Source of the DNA: Archaeoglobus sulfaticallidus PM70-1
GTDB taxonomy: Archaea; Halobacteriota; Archaeoglobi; Archaeoglobales; Archaeoglobaceae
Length of the DNA: 64,000 bases
Direction: 5' to 3'
Assembly (NCBI RefSeq): GCF_000385565.1
Contig: NC_021169.1
Span: 496,001-560,000 of the forward strand
Shown: piece after piece, positions 1-9,522 of the stretch
Position numbering within the stretch: the first letter of the stretch is position 1
Layout of the letters: each line of letters starts with the position of its first letter
Made by a program: the position numbers and the translations under genes
The notes under the pieces: generated by a model
What the model was told of the DNA's origin: nothing
Databases searched by the model: none
What the model saw: only the letters and a program-made list of their open reading frames with translations

Positions 1-1319
1 TAGGCCATCATCTCTTCATCAGACGGCAGGGAGCCGAGTTTGAAAGGACAGCTTTCAACAACCCCGTTGTAGATAGCCTTTCCACTTTCGGTATCGTATC
101 TAACATACATCGTCAGGCTTATGCGAGACACAGCAACACCGACAGCGTTAACTGACTCGCTGTGGTCTGGGACTATGACGCTAACCTTTGAAGCTCTGGA
201 AATTCTCTTTGCAAGATATCTGCTGAGATATCCGGTCAGTATTATTCTCTCAGCTTCCATTGACTCTATGCTCTTCGCAATCATCTCAACAAAGCTGTCA
301 ATAGCTCTGCTGTCGATTCCGTGGCTTTCAGCGTATTCGATTGATTTTCTGTAATCGCCAATCTCTGAATCTTCGAGGTTGAGGGCATCGGTCAGCGTGA
401 AATTCTCTCCACCAAACGCGATGGGTTTTCCAATCCTCCCCGGCTTCAGCTTTCCGTTTTCAACCGCAGAGTCACCACCAAACGGGATTGAAAATGAGTC
501 AACACACCTTATCAGAGTTTTCCTTCCAAAAAATTCGATGTTCTCCACTATTTTTGGAAGTCCATCTTCTATCAAAACGAAGTCCGTTGTTGTGCCGCCA
601 ATATCGATAACCAGAGCTTTCCTTTCTTTGGTCAGGAAATAAGCCCCAACTGCCACCGCCGCCGGGCTGGAATTGTAAAGTTCGGATGGGTTTCTGAGGG
701 CTATCTGATAGGGAATTATCCCACCATCACCCTTGTAGTAAAAGAAGTCCCCAACAAGGGATTTTATTGTATCTGTTAGCTCATAAACGGTTTTTATGAT
801 TTTGGCGTTTATTATCGCCGTGTTTATTCTGTAAGGGAATATCATTCCTCCTCCGTAATGGGACAGGGCTATGGATCTCTCATCACAGTATTTTCTGGCT
901 ATCTCGAAGATCTTGTTCTCTATGCTCGCATTCCTTACACTGAACTTGGAGGATATCGCAATGTTGTCGTACTCAGAGCTCTTCAGGATCTCCTCTATCT
1001 CCCTTTCGTCTATATCCTCAACAACATCTCCTCTGTGGTTTACAAAGCCCCTGACAACCTTTCCGAACTTCTCATAGTTCAACCCCGGCCCGGGAACAAC
1101 AATGGAGAGGGTGGGATACTGCTCAGATCTGCTGAGCAGAAGGTTGAGCGGTAGAGATGTGCTCACAGCTATCCTGCTTTTTTCAATATCCTCTGCGGGT
1201 ATTCTCCTGAAGGCACCCTCAAAACCCTCCTCATTGGGGATCTTGATCGTTTTGATCTCATTATCCTTTATTATCGCGATATCTGTATTCGTTCCACCGA
1301 CATCGATACCAATGAACAT
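1..1319 (-). CDS. Hydantoinase/oxoprolinase family protein (3' end outside window)
   Basis: The protein starts MFIGIDVGGTNTDIAIIKD, the phosphate-binding loop of the ASKHA (actin/hexokinase) fold, and has a second such loop (VIDIGGTTTDFVL) near residue 210. This two-loop layout is that of the hydantoinase A / 5-oxoprolinase N-terminal family, whose members hydrolyse cyclic amides with ATP. About 440 codons are visible and the C-terminus runs off the window at base 1. No hydantoinase B partner is visible. The actual substrate cannot be told from sequence. Transcription is divergent from the MBF1 gene. Confidence 0.8.
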   Translation of the reverse strand, partial: MFIGIDVGGTNTDIAIIKDNEIKTIKIPNEEGFEGAFRRIPAEDIEKSRIAVSTSLPLNLLLSRSEQYPTLSIVVPGPGLNYEKFGKVVRGFVNHRGDVVEDIDEREIEEILKSSEYDNIAISSKFSVRNASIENKIFEIARKYCDERSIALSHYGGGMIFPYRINTAIINAKIIKTVYELTDTIKSLVGDFFYYKGDGGIIPYQIALRNPSELYNSSPAAVAVGAYFLTKERKALVIDIGGTTTDFVLIEDGLPKIVENIEFFGRKTLIRCVDSFSIPFGGDSAVENGKLKPGRIGKPIAFGGENFTLTDALNLEDSEIGDYRKSIEYAESHGIDSRAIDSFVEMIAKSIESMEAERIILTGYLSRYLAKRISRASKVSVIVPDHSESVNAVGVAVSRISLTMYVRYDTESGKAIYNGVVESCPFKLGSLPSDEEMMA

Positions 1320-1455
1320 CCTTCATACTTTGTTATGTAGAGTATTTGAAATTTTTTTAATGCTTTTTCCTTGCTTTAGCATGTCTGACACAACTTAAAA
1401 TCAAACAACTCAAAATTAAAATACTCTAAAAGATAAAGTTGAGAAAGGTGGAAGG

Positions 1456-1929
1456 ATGGAATGCGAGGTCTGTGGTGCAGAGCTGAGGGGCAAGCCATTT
1501 AAGGTAATCATCGAAGGAAGCGAGGTAAATGTTTGCAAGAGGTGCAAGAGCCTCGGAAGCGAGAAGCCCGTGGAGAGGATCTCTCAGAAGGATGTTAAAA
1601 AGGTGTTTTTGAGGAAGAAAAGTCCTAGGAAAAAAATCGAATTTGAAGAAGAACTTCTTGAGAACTATAACCTGATAATAAAGAGGGAGAGGGAGAAGAG
1701 AGGCTGGAGTCAGGAAGTTCTGGCCAAAAAAATTCAGGAGAAGGAATCTCTTATAAGAAAGATAGAAAATGCCGAAATAACACCTGAAACCGAAGTGATT
1801 GAAAAGCTTGAGCGGCTTTTTAACATAAAGCTCAGGGAGAAGGTTGTGGAAGTGAAGGTAAACCTGAACAGGAAATCTCTAACCCCAACTCTCGGAGATA
1901 TAGTTGTCATCAAAAAGAAAAAGAGCTGA
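1456..1929 (+). CDS. Archaeal multiprotein-bridging factor 1 (MBF1)
   Basis: This 157-residue protein has an N-terminal zinc ribbon (CEVC near residue 3 and CKRC near residue 27), a basic linker, and a Cro/C1-type helix-turn-helix at about residues 70-125 (KREREKRGWSQEVLAKKI). That is the architecture of archaeal MBF1, a small conserved factor linked to ribosomes and transcription. A GGTGG motif precedes the ATG. It lies 20 nt upstream of a methyltransferase gene and may be cotranscribed with it. Confidence 0.9.
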   Translation: MECEVCGAELRGKPFKVIIEGSEVNVCKRCKSLGSEKPVERISQKDVKKVFLRKKSPRKKIEFEEELLENYNLIIKREREKRGWSQEVLAKKIQEKESLIRKIENAEITPETEVIEKLERLFNIKLREKVVEVKVNLNRKSLTPTLGDIVVIKKKKS

Positions 1930-1949
1930 GCTAAATCGGGCTAAAAAGA

Positions 1950-3155
1950 ATGATTGTAGAGATCAAACCCACAGATTTTGAAAAAATAGATAGGGAAGTT
2001 AGATTCGCTCAGAAGAAAATATCTGAGGGACTTCCAAAGGAAAGGATAATCAGAAAGATCCGAAGAACGATTCTCAGTAAGGAGGATGTATTCGAGATAG
2101 CGAAGTCGAGAATAAAAAGCAGGGAAAAGTTTGGCAACCTTTCAGAAAAGCTGTTCTTTGATGAATCCGGGCTGAGATACTCCACTCCACCGGTAGTCTC
2201 AGAATACAGGGCTGAAAGGCTCAAATCCAGAGCGATAGCTGATATAAGCTGCGGTGTGGGAGCTCAGTTAATATTCTTCGCGAAAAAGGGAAGGGCAATG
2301 GGTGTGGAACTCGACAGAAAGAGGGCCATACTGGCAAAGCTAAATCTGATTGCCATGGGTGTTGATGGGCTGGTAGTTGCGGGAGATGCTCTGAGTGATG
2401 AGGTTATAAGCATAGTAAAGAGTTTTGAAGCTGAAGTGATCTTCTCAGACCCGGCAAGACCACCATCCATGGATGTCAGGACTTTTGATGGTTTAGAGCC
2501 TATGCCCGAGATGGTATTGAAGAGGTATGAGCACATAACCGATAAGATCGCCTTCGAACTCCCCCCGCAGATGCCTCCTGAGAGGATAAAGCTTGACGGC
2601 GAGAAGGAGTACACATCCCTTGATTTCAGGTTGAACAGACTGGCGTTCTACAGGGGTGAGCTGGCTGAATGTGATGTTTCTGCTGTAACGCTGCCGTCAA
2701 TGGAGAGGGTTACCGATCAGGACGATAGGCTGGCTGTAGATGAATGTGATGAAGTTGAAAGTATGATCCACGAGGTCGATTATACAATAGTTAAAGCCGG
2801 TCTGCTGGAAAACCTGCTTGGAAAGTACAGCTTTGAGGCCAAGCTCTGGTTGAACGACGGCAGGAGGGTTCTGTTAACTTCAGACAGGAAATCAGAAACA
2901 GAATTCATGAGGGACTACGAGGTCATCGATACATGCAGATTCTCCGCGAGTGAGGTGAACAGGAGGCTTAAAGTTCTGAATGCCGGCAAGGTGACAATAA
3001 GATTTGCCATAGACCCTAAAAACTACTGGAGTGTAAGGAAAAAACTCGAAGAAGGTTTAGCTGGAGAGGAGTGGTATCACCTCTTCAGGAAGGATTCTGA
3101 GGCTGTTATCGCGAAGGGATTGAGAAAGGAAACGATTAAAGAAGGAAAGGATTAA
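1950..3155 (+). CDS. Class I SAM-dependent methyltransferase with THUMP-like region
   Basis: This 401-residue protein carries the SAM-binding motif DISCGVGAQ at about residue 98 and an acidic motif II (GVELD). A catalytic-type loop SDPARPP follows at about residue 167, resembling the DPP(Y/F) loop of nucleic-acid methyltransferases. The N-terminal ~90 residues are charged and helical; the C-terminal part (from about residue 285) resembles the THUMP-like tail seen in related proteins. I infer an RNA or protein methyltransferase, with the target unknown. It follows MBF1 closely in the same direction and converges on gltX. Confidence 0.7.
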   Translation: MIVEIKPTDFEKIDREVRFAQKKISEGLPKERIIRKIRRTILSKEDVFEIAKSRIKSREKFGNLSEKLFFDESGLRYSTPPVVSEYRAERLKSRAIADISCGVGAQLIFFAKKGRAMGVELDRKRAILAKLNLIAMGVDGLVVAGDALSDEVISIVKSFEAEVIFSDPARPPSMDVRTFDGLEPMPEMVLKRYEHITDKIAFELPPQMPPERIKLDGEKEYTSLDFRLNRLAFYRGELAECDVSAVTLPSMERVTDQDDRLAVDECDEVESMIHEVDYTIVKAGLLENLLGKYSFEAKLWLNDGRRVLLTSDRKSETEFMRDYEVIDTCRFSASEVNRRLKVLNAGKVTIRFAIDPKNYWSVRKKLEEGLAGEEWYHLFRKDSEAVIAKGLRKETIKEGKD

Positions 3156-3161
3156 AAAAGG

Positions 3162-4832
3162 TCATGGATGTGTAAAGACTGCTAAGAGCTTCCCGTCAAA
3201 GGACTCTATTCTGCAGAAGGCAAACCTTTCGAACTGAACAACTTTCCCAACATCATTTACAGCGTTAATTTCTGCTTTGCCCGTGTAGTTTCTTTCTAGG
3301 CCGAGCACCTCGCAGTCAACGGCCTGACTTTCAGGAACCCATTGAATTATGTTCTTACCCTTCTTGACATTCTTCAACTCGAAGTCCGCAAACTCGAAAA
3401 TTAGCTCCTCCTTGCTAACCACCCTAACATTGCAGAAGTCCTTCAGCCTGAATATCTCCCCATCTCCGAATCTGTTGAAGTCGCTGGATGAGATGTAAAC
3501 CCTACTCTCTCCCTTCAGCTTTCTCACACCACCCTTCGGGCTGAGTGGGACATCAACCTCCCCATCGAACTCCAAGCCCTTGATCTCAATCAAAACAGGA
3601 TTTTCAACGAAGAAGTACCTGTTCGCAGTCTCGTCGATAATCTTCCTATTTTCTGCGTAAAGGTTCTTCATACTTACAGATACATCGTTTTCTGACACTC
3701 CGAGGGATATGAAGAATTTCTTTATGGCCTCTGGAGAGAAACCCCTCCTTTTCAACGCTCTCAAGGTGGGAAGCTTTGGATCATCCCATCCCGTGAATTT
3801 TCCTTCTTCAATGGCCTTTTTAATCGAACTCGTCGAGAGCTTCCCGAACTCGTGAATCTTCACCCTTCCCCAGTGTTTTGTCATCGGATACTCCCAGCCG
3901 AAGTATCTGTAAATGTACTTCTGCCTTCTCTCGCTGTCTATCAGATCTTTTCCCCTTATTATGTGTGTTATACCGTTTAGATGATCTTCTATAGCAGACT
4001 CGAAATCGAGGGTAGGATACACGAAGTACTCATCTCCTGTTAATGGATGCTCCTCATAGATTATCCTAAAAGCTACCCAGTCTCTTATCGCCGGATCCTT
4101 GTGCTGCATATCGGTCTTTATCCTGATGACAACCTCACCCTCTCTGTATTCCCCTGCAAGCATCTTCTCCCACACATCCATTGTATCCTCTGCTGGCAGA
4201 CCTCTGTGAGGGCATTCAGTTCCGCTGTCTCTGTGTTTCTTGAACTCCTCTCTGCTGCAGAAGCATGCGTAGGCTTTCTCCATTTCAATTAGTTTTTTTA
4301 TGTAATCGTAGTATATCGGGATCCTCTTCGAGGCGTACAGAGTCTCATCTGGCTCATATCCAAGCCACTCAAAATCCTCCAGATACCATTCATAAGCCTC
4401 TACCATTGGTCTTTTGGTTCTTGGATCTGTGTCATCGAATCTCAGAATGAGTCTGCCATCATACATCCTTGCGTACTCTCCGTTAACTATCATACCCCTC
4501 GCAGAACCGAGAGTTGGAGGGCCGTTTGGGTTCGGTGCGAACCTCATGACAACTCTCCCTTTCTCAGCAGATTGCAGCGGTGGCAGGGCAATCTCTTTTT
4601 TCCTTTCCTTCTTTTCCTCCTTATATTGCTCGAAAAGCTCCAGCTTTTTCTCTTCGGGAAGGGAATCAAACTCCTTTATTACTTCCTGAACGATATCAAC
4701 AACTTCTTTAGCCTTACTTCTGAGTTCTGGAACCTCTGACATCACCTTCCCCATAACAGCCTTGAAGTCAGCCCTGCCGTACTTTGACGCATTGATCACT
4801 ACATACTTCAAAACAACCTCTCTTATGTTCAT
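3162..4832 (-). CDS. gltX: Glutamyl-tRNA synthetase, archaeal type
   Basis: Class I aminoacyl-tRNA synthetase that attaches glutamate to tRNA. The Rossmann core begins at about residue 100 with RFAPNPNGPPTLGSARG, in which the HIGH signature is replaced by TLGS. The RFDDTDPRTKRP stretch and a KLSTS-type second signature follow, then an archaeal/GlnRS-like beta-barrel anticodon domain. I chose the ATG at 4832 (556 residues) because GAGGTG lies six bases before it; an upstream GTG at 4841 has no good site. It is first or second in a minus-strand run with the lipid genes, 24 nt after the prenyl synthase gene. Confidence 0.93.
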   Translation of the reverse strand: MNIREVVLKYVVINASKYGRADFKAVMGKVMSEVPELRSKAKEVVDIVQEVIKEFDSLPEEKKLELFEQYKEEKKERKKEIALPPLQSAEKGRVVMRFAPNPNGPPTLGSARGMIVNGEYARMYDGRLILRFDDTDPRTKRPMVEAYEWYLEDFEWLGYEPDETLYASKRIPIYYDYIKKLIEMEKAYACFCSREEFKKHRDSGTECPHRGLPAEDTMDVWEKMLAGEYREGEVVIRIKTDMQHKDPAIRDWVAFRIIYEEHPLTGDEYFVYPTLDFESAIEDHLNGITHIIRGKDLIDSERRQKYIYRYFGWEYPMTKHWGRVKIHEFGKLSTSSIKKAIEEGKFTGWDDPKLPTLRALKRRGFSPEAIKKFFISLGVSENDVSVSMKNLYAENRKIIDETANRYFFVENPVLIEIKGLEFDGEVDVPLSPKGGVRKLKGESRVYISSSDFNRFGDGEIFRLKDFCNVRVVSKEELIFEFADFELKNVKKGKNIIQWVPESQAVDCEVLGLERNYTGKAEINAVNDVGKVVQFERFAFCRIESFDGKLLAVFTHP

Positions 4833-4855
4833 GAGAAGCACCTCAGTACCTAACT

Positions 4856-5827
4856 TCAGTACTCTCTTTTCACGAAATAATCAGCAATGCCTTCGAGTAC
4901 TCTTTTTGCATTTGAATTGGGAAGTACATTTAGCTTTTCCTTCGCCATTTCTATGTATTTTTCCGCCAGATTCGATGCATAGGAGATCGCTCCTATCTCT
5001 TCGAGAATCTTAACAGCATCCTCAATTTCCTCAGTCGATGCCTTTCCTTTTCCGAATATCTCTGGCAGCCTTCCCTGTTCGAAGGCCTTTATCGTTATGA
5101 TTGTCTTCTTCCCTTCAAGAATATCGCTCGCCCAGTCTTTGCCGGTTTTGTCCCGGCCAACGAGATCTAACACATCATCGTGGATCTGAAAGCCAATTCC
5201 GCTATATATTCCAAAATCCCAGAGCGACTGTATGACTTCCTCGTCCTCGCCAAAAAGTATGGCCGGAAGAGCGCATGAAGCTGCAATCAGTACGGAAGTT
5301 TTCTTGGTTACCATCTCGATGTACTCCTCTTCAGAAACTTTCTCTCTCTCCTCAAAGCTCATGTCCAGATACTGCCCCTCGCAGATCTTAACGCACACAT
5401 CCGCAAGCGTTCTGACCCCCCTTATCAGGTTCTCCTTATCTACATCACAGAAGGTCATCAGATAAAAAGCCTCTGAGAAGAGAGTATCTCCTGCTAGAAT
5501 CGCTACAGGCTCTCCCCACATGTTATGGACGGTTTTAACACCTCTCCTCATCTCATCCTGATCCATGATGTCGTCGTGTATCAGCGTGAAGTTGTGAATG
5601 GTCTCTATTGCAACTGCAGATGGCAGAATTTTCCTGTAGTCTCTGTTCAGAGCCTCAGAAACTACCAGAGAGAGGACAGGCCTTAATCTCTTTCCTCCAG
5701 CCTTGAATAAGTGCCTTGTTGCAACATACAATCCTTCAGGATCCTTAACCGGGAGCAATTCCTTTATGGCCGATTCTATTATTTCTGATCTTTTTGAAAT
5801 TTCATCTTTAAGCCAGTTGAAGCTCAT
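4856..5827 (-). CDS. idsA: Polyprenyl (geranylgeranyl-type) diphosphate synthase
   Basis: This 323-residue trans-prenyltransferase condenses IPP with allylic diphosphates to make the C20 (or longer) chains of archaeal lipids. The first aspartate-rich motif is HDDIMDQDE near residue 88, preceded by GGKRLRP; the second is HDDVLDLVG near residue 217. GGAGGG precedes the ATG, and ATGA overlaps the stop codon of the IPP isomerase gene, so the two are translationally coupled. The product chain length is not certain from sequence. Confidence 0.93.
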   Translation of the reverse strand: MSFNWLKDEISKRSEIIESAIKELLPVKDPEGLYVATRHLFKAGGKRLRPVLSLVVSEALNRDYRKILPSAVAIETIHNFTLIHDDIMDQDEMRRGVKTVHNMWGEPVAILAGDTLFSEAFYLMTFCDVDKENLIRGVRTLADVCVKICEGQYLDMSFEEREKVSEEEYIEMVTKKTSVLIAASCALPAILFGEDEEVIQSLWDFGIYSGIGFQIHDDVLDLVGRDKTGKDWASDILEGKKTIITIKAFEQGRLPEIFGKGKASTEEIEDAVKILEEIGAISYASNLAEKYIEMAKEKLNVLPNSNAKRVLEGIADYFVKREY

Positions 5828-6918
5828 AAAAACCCTCCTTTATTCCTACTTTCGCAGAATTTTACCACATCAATACCTGTAACCTCGATGTACTCTTTGA
5901 GCTTTCCGCTAACAACGATTCTGCAATCCCGTAAATCTTTAACCCTTCTGCTGCCAGTGAGAAACATCGCAACCTTCAAACCCTTTATAAAGTAGTTTAT
6001 TTCTTTAACAACCTCATCTGAAGACCGCATGGCTGCATGAAGGAAGGGAAGTGCCGAACTTCCGATTTCCGCTCCCAAAGCTATGCACTTTGCAACATCT
6101 AAGCCACTTCTCAGCCCGCCGGTAGCTATAACCGGCAGAATCTCTGCACATTCAATTATCGAAAAGCTCGTCGGTATTCCCCAGTCCCAGAAGTCTATGG
6201 CTATCCTCTTTCCAATATCATCTTTGGTTCTGTAGAATTCCACGGCAGTCCAACTTGTCCCTCCAGCTCCTCCGACATCCACAGCCTCAACTCCACAATT
6301 CCTGAGTTTTCTGGCAACCCTGTTAGATATCCCCCCGCCAGTCTCCTTCACAATAACCGGAACCTTAATTTCCTTCACGACATTTTCTATCGCAGAATAG
6401 CCGTTTCTTGCGTAAACATCTCCTTCCGGCTGGACAACCTCCTGCATGTAGTTCAGGTGTATTGCCAGAGCATCGGCATCGATCATCTCAACGGCCTTTT
6501 CAGCGTACTCAACCCCATGCTTTATTATCTGAGGGATACCTATGTTGGCATATATGAAGGCGTTTCCAGCATGCTCTCTGACAATGCTGAAGGTATCCTC
6601 GAGGCTTTTATCCTCTATAGCCGCTCTCTGACTCCCAACTCCCATGCCTATTCCCGTCTCCTCAACGGCCATCGCAAGATTTCTGTTTATATCCTTTGTA
6701 TCCGGATGACCACCGGTCATGGAGGCTATTAGGAGTGGTGCTGAGAGTTTGCTACCCAAAAACCTAACTTCCGTTATGATGTCTGCTAAATCAAGTTCAG
6801 GAAGTGAGTTGTGGAGGAGCATGACATCTTCCAGCCCGGTATATTCGGATTCAACATCCTCCTCGACGCATATCCTTATATGGTCGAGCTTTCGACTTGA
6901 GGTTTGATTCTCACCCAT
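5824..6918 (-). CDS. fni: Isopentenyl-diphosphate delta-isomerase, type 2 (FMN)
   Basis: This TIM-barrel FMN enzyme interconverts IPP and DMAPP. Diagnostic stretches are RKLDHIRIC at the N-terminus, SMTGGHPD, GVGSQRAAIED, KETGGGIS and the phosphate-binding VGGAGGTSW. The ATG at 6918 is chosen because GGTGAG precedes it; a GTG at 6927 is less likely. It sits between isopentenyl phosphate kinase and prenyl synthase genes in the same operon, as in other archaea. Confidence 0.95.
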   Translation of the reverse strand: MGENQTSSRKLDHIRICVEEDVESEYTGLEDVMLLHNSLPELDLADIITEVRFLGSKLSAPLLIASMTGGHPDTKDINRNLAMAVEETGIGMGVGSQRAAIEDKSLEDTFSIVREHAGNAFIYANIGIPQIIKHGVEYAEKAVEMIDADALAIHLNYMQEVVQPEGDVYARNGYSAIENVVKEIKVPVIVKETGGGISNRVARKLRNCGVEAVDVGGAGGTSWTAVEFYRTKDDIGKRIAIDFWDWGIPTSFSIIECAEILPVIATGGLRSGLDVAKCIALGAEIGSSALPFLHAAMRSSDEVVKEINYFIKGLKVAMFLTGSRRVKDLRDCRIVVSGKLKEYIEVTGIDVVKFCESRNKGGFL

Positions 6919-6940
6919 AATTCTCACCCATCATTTCTCA

Positions 6941-7735
6941 TCATTTCCCCCTGATAAGTGTGCCTAATGCCTCACCTTTCAGAAACTTAATAATGTTTCC
7001 CTCAATCGCTCCATTGAATATCCTCACCTCAGAACCATGAATGGATCTGAACAGGGCTCCGATCTTTCCCTTCATTCCACCGGTAACATCCGATTTTCTC
7101 TCTGCATCCATTGCAGATTTGTCTATTGCGGATAAAACCTCTTCAAAGTTATCTGCGTTGATTTCCTTAACAACCCTGCCATCATAAATCACTCCATCGA
7201 CATCAGTTGCTAATCCAACTCTCAGCTTTCTGTCAGAAAGCTCTCCCATCAAGGCGGAGATTATTGAATCTCCTGAAAGAACCTCGAAGAACTTTCGCTT
7301 TCTGTTGTAGATCATGTCGCCATGAGTAACAGGAATTATGTCCTCTGTCAGCATATCCAGAAAGAGATCGATGTTGATGTTCAGCTTTTCATCCAAGAAA
7401 AAGCTCGTTAAGGGATGGATTCCCAGAGCATGAACTCCATTCTCTAAAAGTTTATCGCATACAATCGAGTTCAGTCTCTTGCAGGCAAAATGAGTTGTTA
7501 AAACTCCTCTCAACTCTTTCTTCTCTTTCAGGTTGTATTTCTCGACATGCGGATGCCCGAAAGAACCTGCTCCATGGACCAGTATAATCTTTTTCCTGTT
7601 CTCCATCAAAAACTGGCTGATTTCCCTGGAAATCCTCTCTATCACATCGAATTTTGCTTTCTCGAAGCTCCCCTTTGATTTATCCGTTATGATCGATCCA
7701 CCGATCTTGAGTATAATTATCTCATCATCCCTCAA
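6941..7735 (-). CDS. ipk: Isopentenyl phosphate kinase
   Basis: This amino-acid-kinase-fold enzyme phosphorylates isopentenyl phosphate to IPP in the archaeal mevalonate pathway. It has LKIGGSIITDKS at the N-terminus and the HGAGSFGH motif with the histidine typical of the family, plus ATDVDGV and DVTGGM. The start is inferred as a TTG at 7735 because GAGGGTG lies six bases upstream; an ATG at 7774 would overlap mvk by 50 bases. It follows mevalonate kinase directly. Confidence 0.92.
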   Translation of the reverse strand: MRDDEIIILKIGGSIITDKSKGSFEKAKFDVIERISREISQFLMENRKKIILVHGAGSFGHPHVEKYNLKEKKELRGVLTTHFACKRLNSIVCDKLLENGVHALGIHPLTSFFLDEKLNINIDLFLDMLTEDIIPVTHGDMIYNRKRKFFEVLSGDSIISALMGELSDRKLRVGLATDVDGVIYDGRVVKEINADNFEEVLSAIDKSAMDAERKSDVTGGMKGKIGALFRSIHGSEVRIFNGAIEGNIIKFLKGEALGTLIRGK

Positions 7736-8615
7736 TCCTGACACCCTCTTTCTCGGGCTTGACGAAGAACGCATTCCCGAATATTTCGGTGGCTTTGGTT
7801 AGGGCATCCTTCTCTCCCAGGCCAATTATGCAACCTCCGCCTCCTGCCCCAGTGATTTTCGCTGAGATGCCCAGTTCTTCAAGCTTTGCAATCATCTCAT
7901 CAATTTCCCTTCTGCTAACTCCAATGGCCTTCAGCAGGCACTGATTTATCCTGAAGAGGTCGAATATCTTGTCATAATCCCTGTTCTCGAGTGCCGGAAT
8001 TGCGGATTCAGATACCTTCCCGATGGCATCCATTACGGCATCTATCACCTCTGGGTATCTTTCTCTCAGCGAAGCCACACCGTTGACCATCTCCTTCGTG
8101 TAAGACTTGATACCGCTATCAATTATGAGGAAGTGTATTTTCCCGAGGTTGAGCGGACTTCTGTCCGGGATTATCCATGAACCGCCGTAGGTTGATAGAA
8201 ACGGATCAGTTCCGCTTCCAATTCCCTGAACATCGAGTTCAACCATTCTTGCCATTTCGTATATCTCCTCGTTGGTTAATGCAGCCTCGAATTCGGCATC
8301 AAGAGCCTTTAACACAGCTACAGTCACGGCAGAAGAGCTTCCAAGTCCGGAAGCTGGAGGGATCTGGCTCTTTATCTCTATATCTGCACCCCTTATATCC
8401 CTGACCTCCCTGAACCTCAGAATCGCATGGCTTATGTATGGATGAATGTTGAAGTCCAGCCCGGTAACCCCGAGCGGAGAGGATATTCTGAACTCATCCC
8501 TTTTACTGACTTTAGCAAAACATCTGAGGTTTATTGCCGTAACAATGGCCTTCTTCTTGTAAACTACAGCATGCTCTCCAAAAAGGAATAACTTTCCTGG
8601 TGCGGAGGCTATCAT
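7725..8615 (-). CDS. mvk: Mevalonate kinase
   Basis: This 296-residue GHMP kinase phosphorylates mevalonate. The N-terminus ASAPGKLFLFGEHAVVY, the ATP loop IPPASGLGSSSAV and the C-terminal KITGAGGGGCIIG are all present. It heads a minus-strand lipid operon (mvk, ipk, fni, idsA) with overlapping ends. Phosphomevalonate decarboxylase or dehydratase genes are not in this window. Confidence 0.95.
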   Translation of the reverse strand: MIASAPGKLFLFGEHAVVYKKKAIVTAINLRCFAKVSKRDEFRISSPLGVTGLDFNIHPYISHAILRFREVRDIRGADIEIKSQIPPASGLGSSSAVTVAVLKALDAEFEAALTNEEIYEMARMVELDVQGIGSGTDPFLSTYGGSWIIPDRSPLNLGKIHFLIIDSGIKSYTKEMVNGVASLRERYPEVIDAVMDAIGKVSESAIPALENRDYDKIFDLFRINQCLLKAIGVSRREIDEMIAKLEELGISAKITGAGGGGCIIGLGEKDALTKATEIFGNAFFVKPEKEGVRIEG

Positions 8616-8661
8616 TAATGGTTGTTAGATAAAGTGAATTTAAAAGTTTGTAAACCTTTTG

Positions 8662-9021
8662 CTATTCCACGAACAGTTCTATCTCTTCTCCATCCATGAT
8701 GCTTTTGAGCTCCTCGAGGCTGCCCTTCACCTTCCCGAAAACATTGACTGCGCTAGCAGGTCTGATCTTATCATCGCTTATCGGTGTTTTTCCGAAGAAG
8801 ATGCAAATAGCCTTTCCGGGAATCCAGTATGCAACATCTCCCAGCTCTACAACTTCCTTTGAGTTGTCTTCCTCGCTGACCTCGATGTCCGTGTGGAAGT
8901 ATATCTCATCTCCCCATCTGTTCACGATCCCTCTGATCGGCAGGCTGTTTTTGATTATCTCAGCAGTTTTTGTTGGAAGAAGCTCTATCTCTCTTACGAT
9001 GTCTCCAACTCTGACGAACAT
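8662..9021 (-). CDS. Cyclophilin-like fold protein (DUF369/TM1367 type)
   Basis: A 119-residue all-beta protein with the pattern of the small cyclophilin-like family (TM1367 relatives): RGIVNRWGDEIYFHTDI in the middle and GDVAYWIPGKAICIFFGKTP, then a conserved NVFGKV strand. Family members have the fold but generally no proven isomerase activity. It lies 15 nt downstream of the ACT-domain gene on the same strand. Function unknown. Confidence 0.75.
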   Translation of the reverse strand: MFVRVGDIVREIELLPTKTAEIIKNSLPIRGIVNRWGDEIYFHTDIEVSEEDNSKEVVELGDVAYWIPGKAICIFFGKTPISDDKIRPASAVNVFGKVKGSLEELKSIMDGEEIELFVE

Positions 9022-9036
9022 ACTCGATCAACGATA

Positions 9037-9465
9037 CTAATCAACGCTTTCCTTGAACAAAGCCCCCTCCTTCTCGAGGATCTCAATTGCCCTGTTGATA
9101 TCATCGACCCTCAGGATTATCAATGCTCTGTCCCCCCCAGATGTGAAGGCATAGACATACTCTATGTTAATCCCTGCATCTCCAAGGGCTTTTGCTATGT
9201 TGTACAGCCCTCCCGGCTCATCCTTGACCTCAACACCGAGTACATCTGTAAGTGATACGGTAAATCCAGCTTTTTTCAGTGTGTCATAGGCTTTATCGGT
9301 GTCATCAACAACCATCCTGATTATACCAAAATCGCCAGCTTCTGCAATCGTAAAAGCTCTAATATTTATTCCAGCGTTAAACAGTTTTTCTGTAACCGAT
9401 GATAACCTTCCCGGTTTGTTCTCGACAAAAACTGAAACCTGCTTTATTATCTTCTCCTCTTTCAT
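9037..9465 (-). CDS. Tandem ACT-domain amino-acid-binding protein
   Basis: A stand-alone protein of 142 residues consisting of two ACT domains (about residues 5-70 and 72-138). The first has SVFVENKPGRLSSVTEKL, the second DEPGGLYNIAKAL. Such proteins bind amino acids and are often regulators linked to acetolactate or phenylacetate-CoA metabolism; no partner enzyme is adjacent here. The ATG at 9465 is chosen because GGTGGG precedes it; a GTG at 9474 is an alternative. Confidence 0.85.
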   Translation of the reverse strand: MKEEKIIKQVSVFVENKPGRLSSVTEKLFNAGINIRAFTIAEAGDFGIIRMVVDDTDKAYDTLKKAGFTVSLTDVLGVEVKDEPGGLYNIAKALGDAGINIEYVYAFTSGGDRALIILRVDDINRAIEILEKEGALFKESVD

Positions 9466-9522
9466 CTTTCCCACCGTTCTTAAATAAGCTAATCAAAATA
9501 TATTAAATTTCTGTAAACCTCA

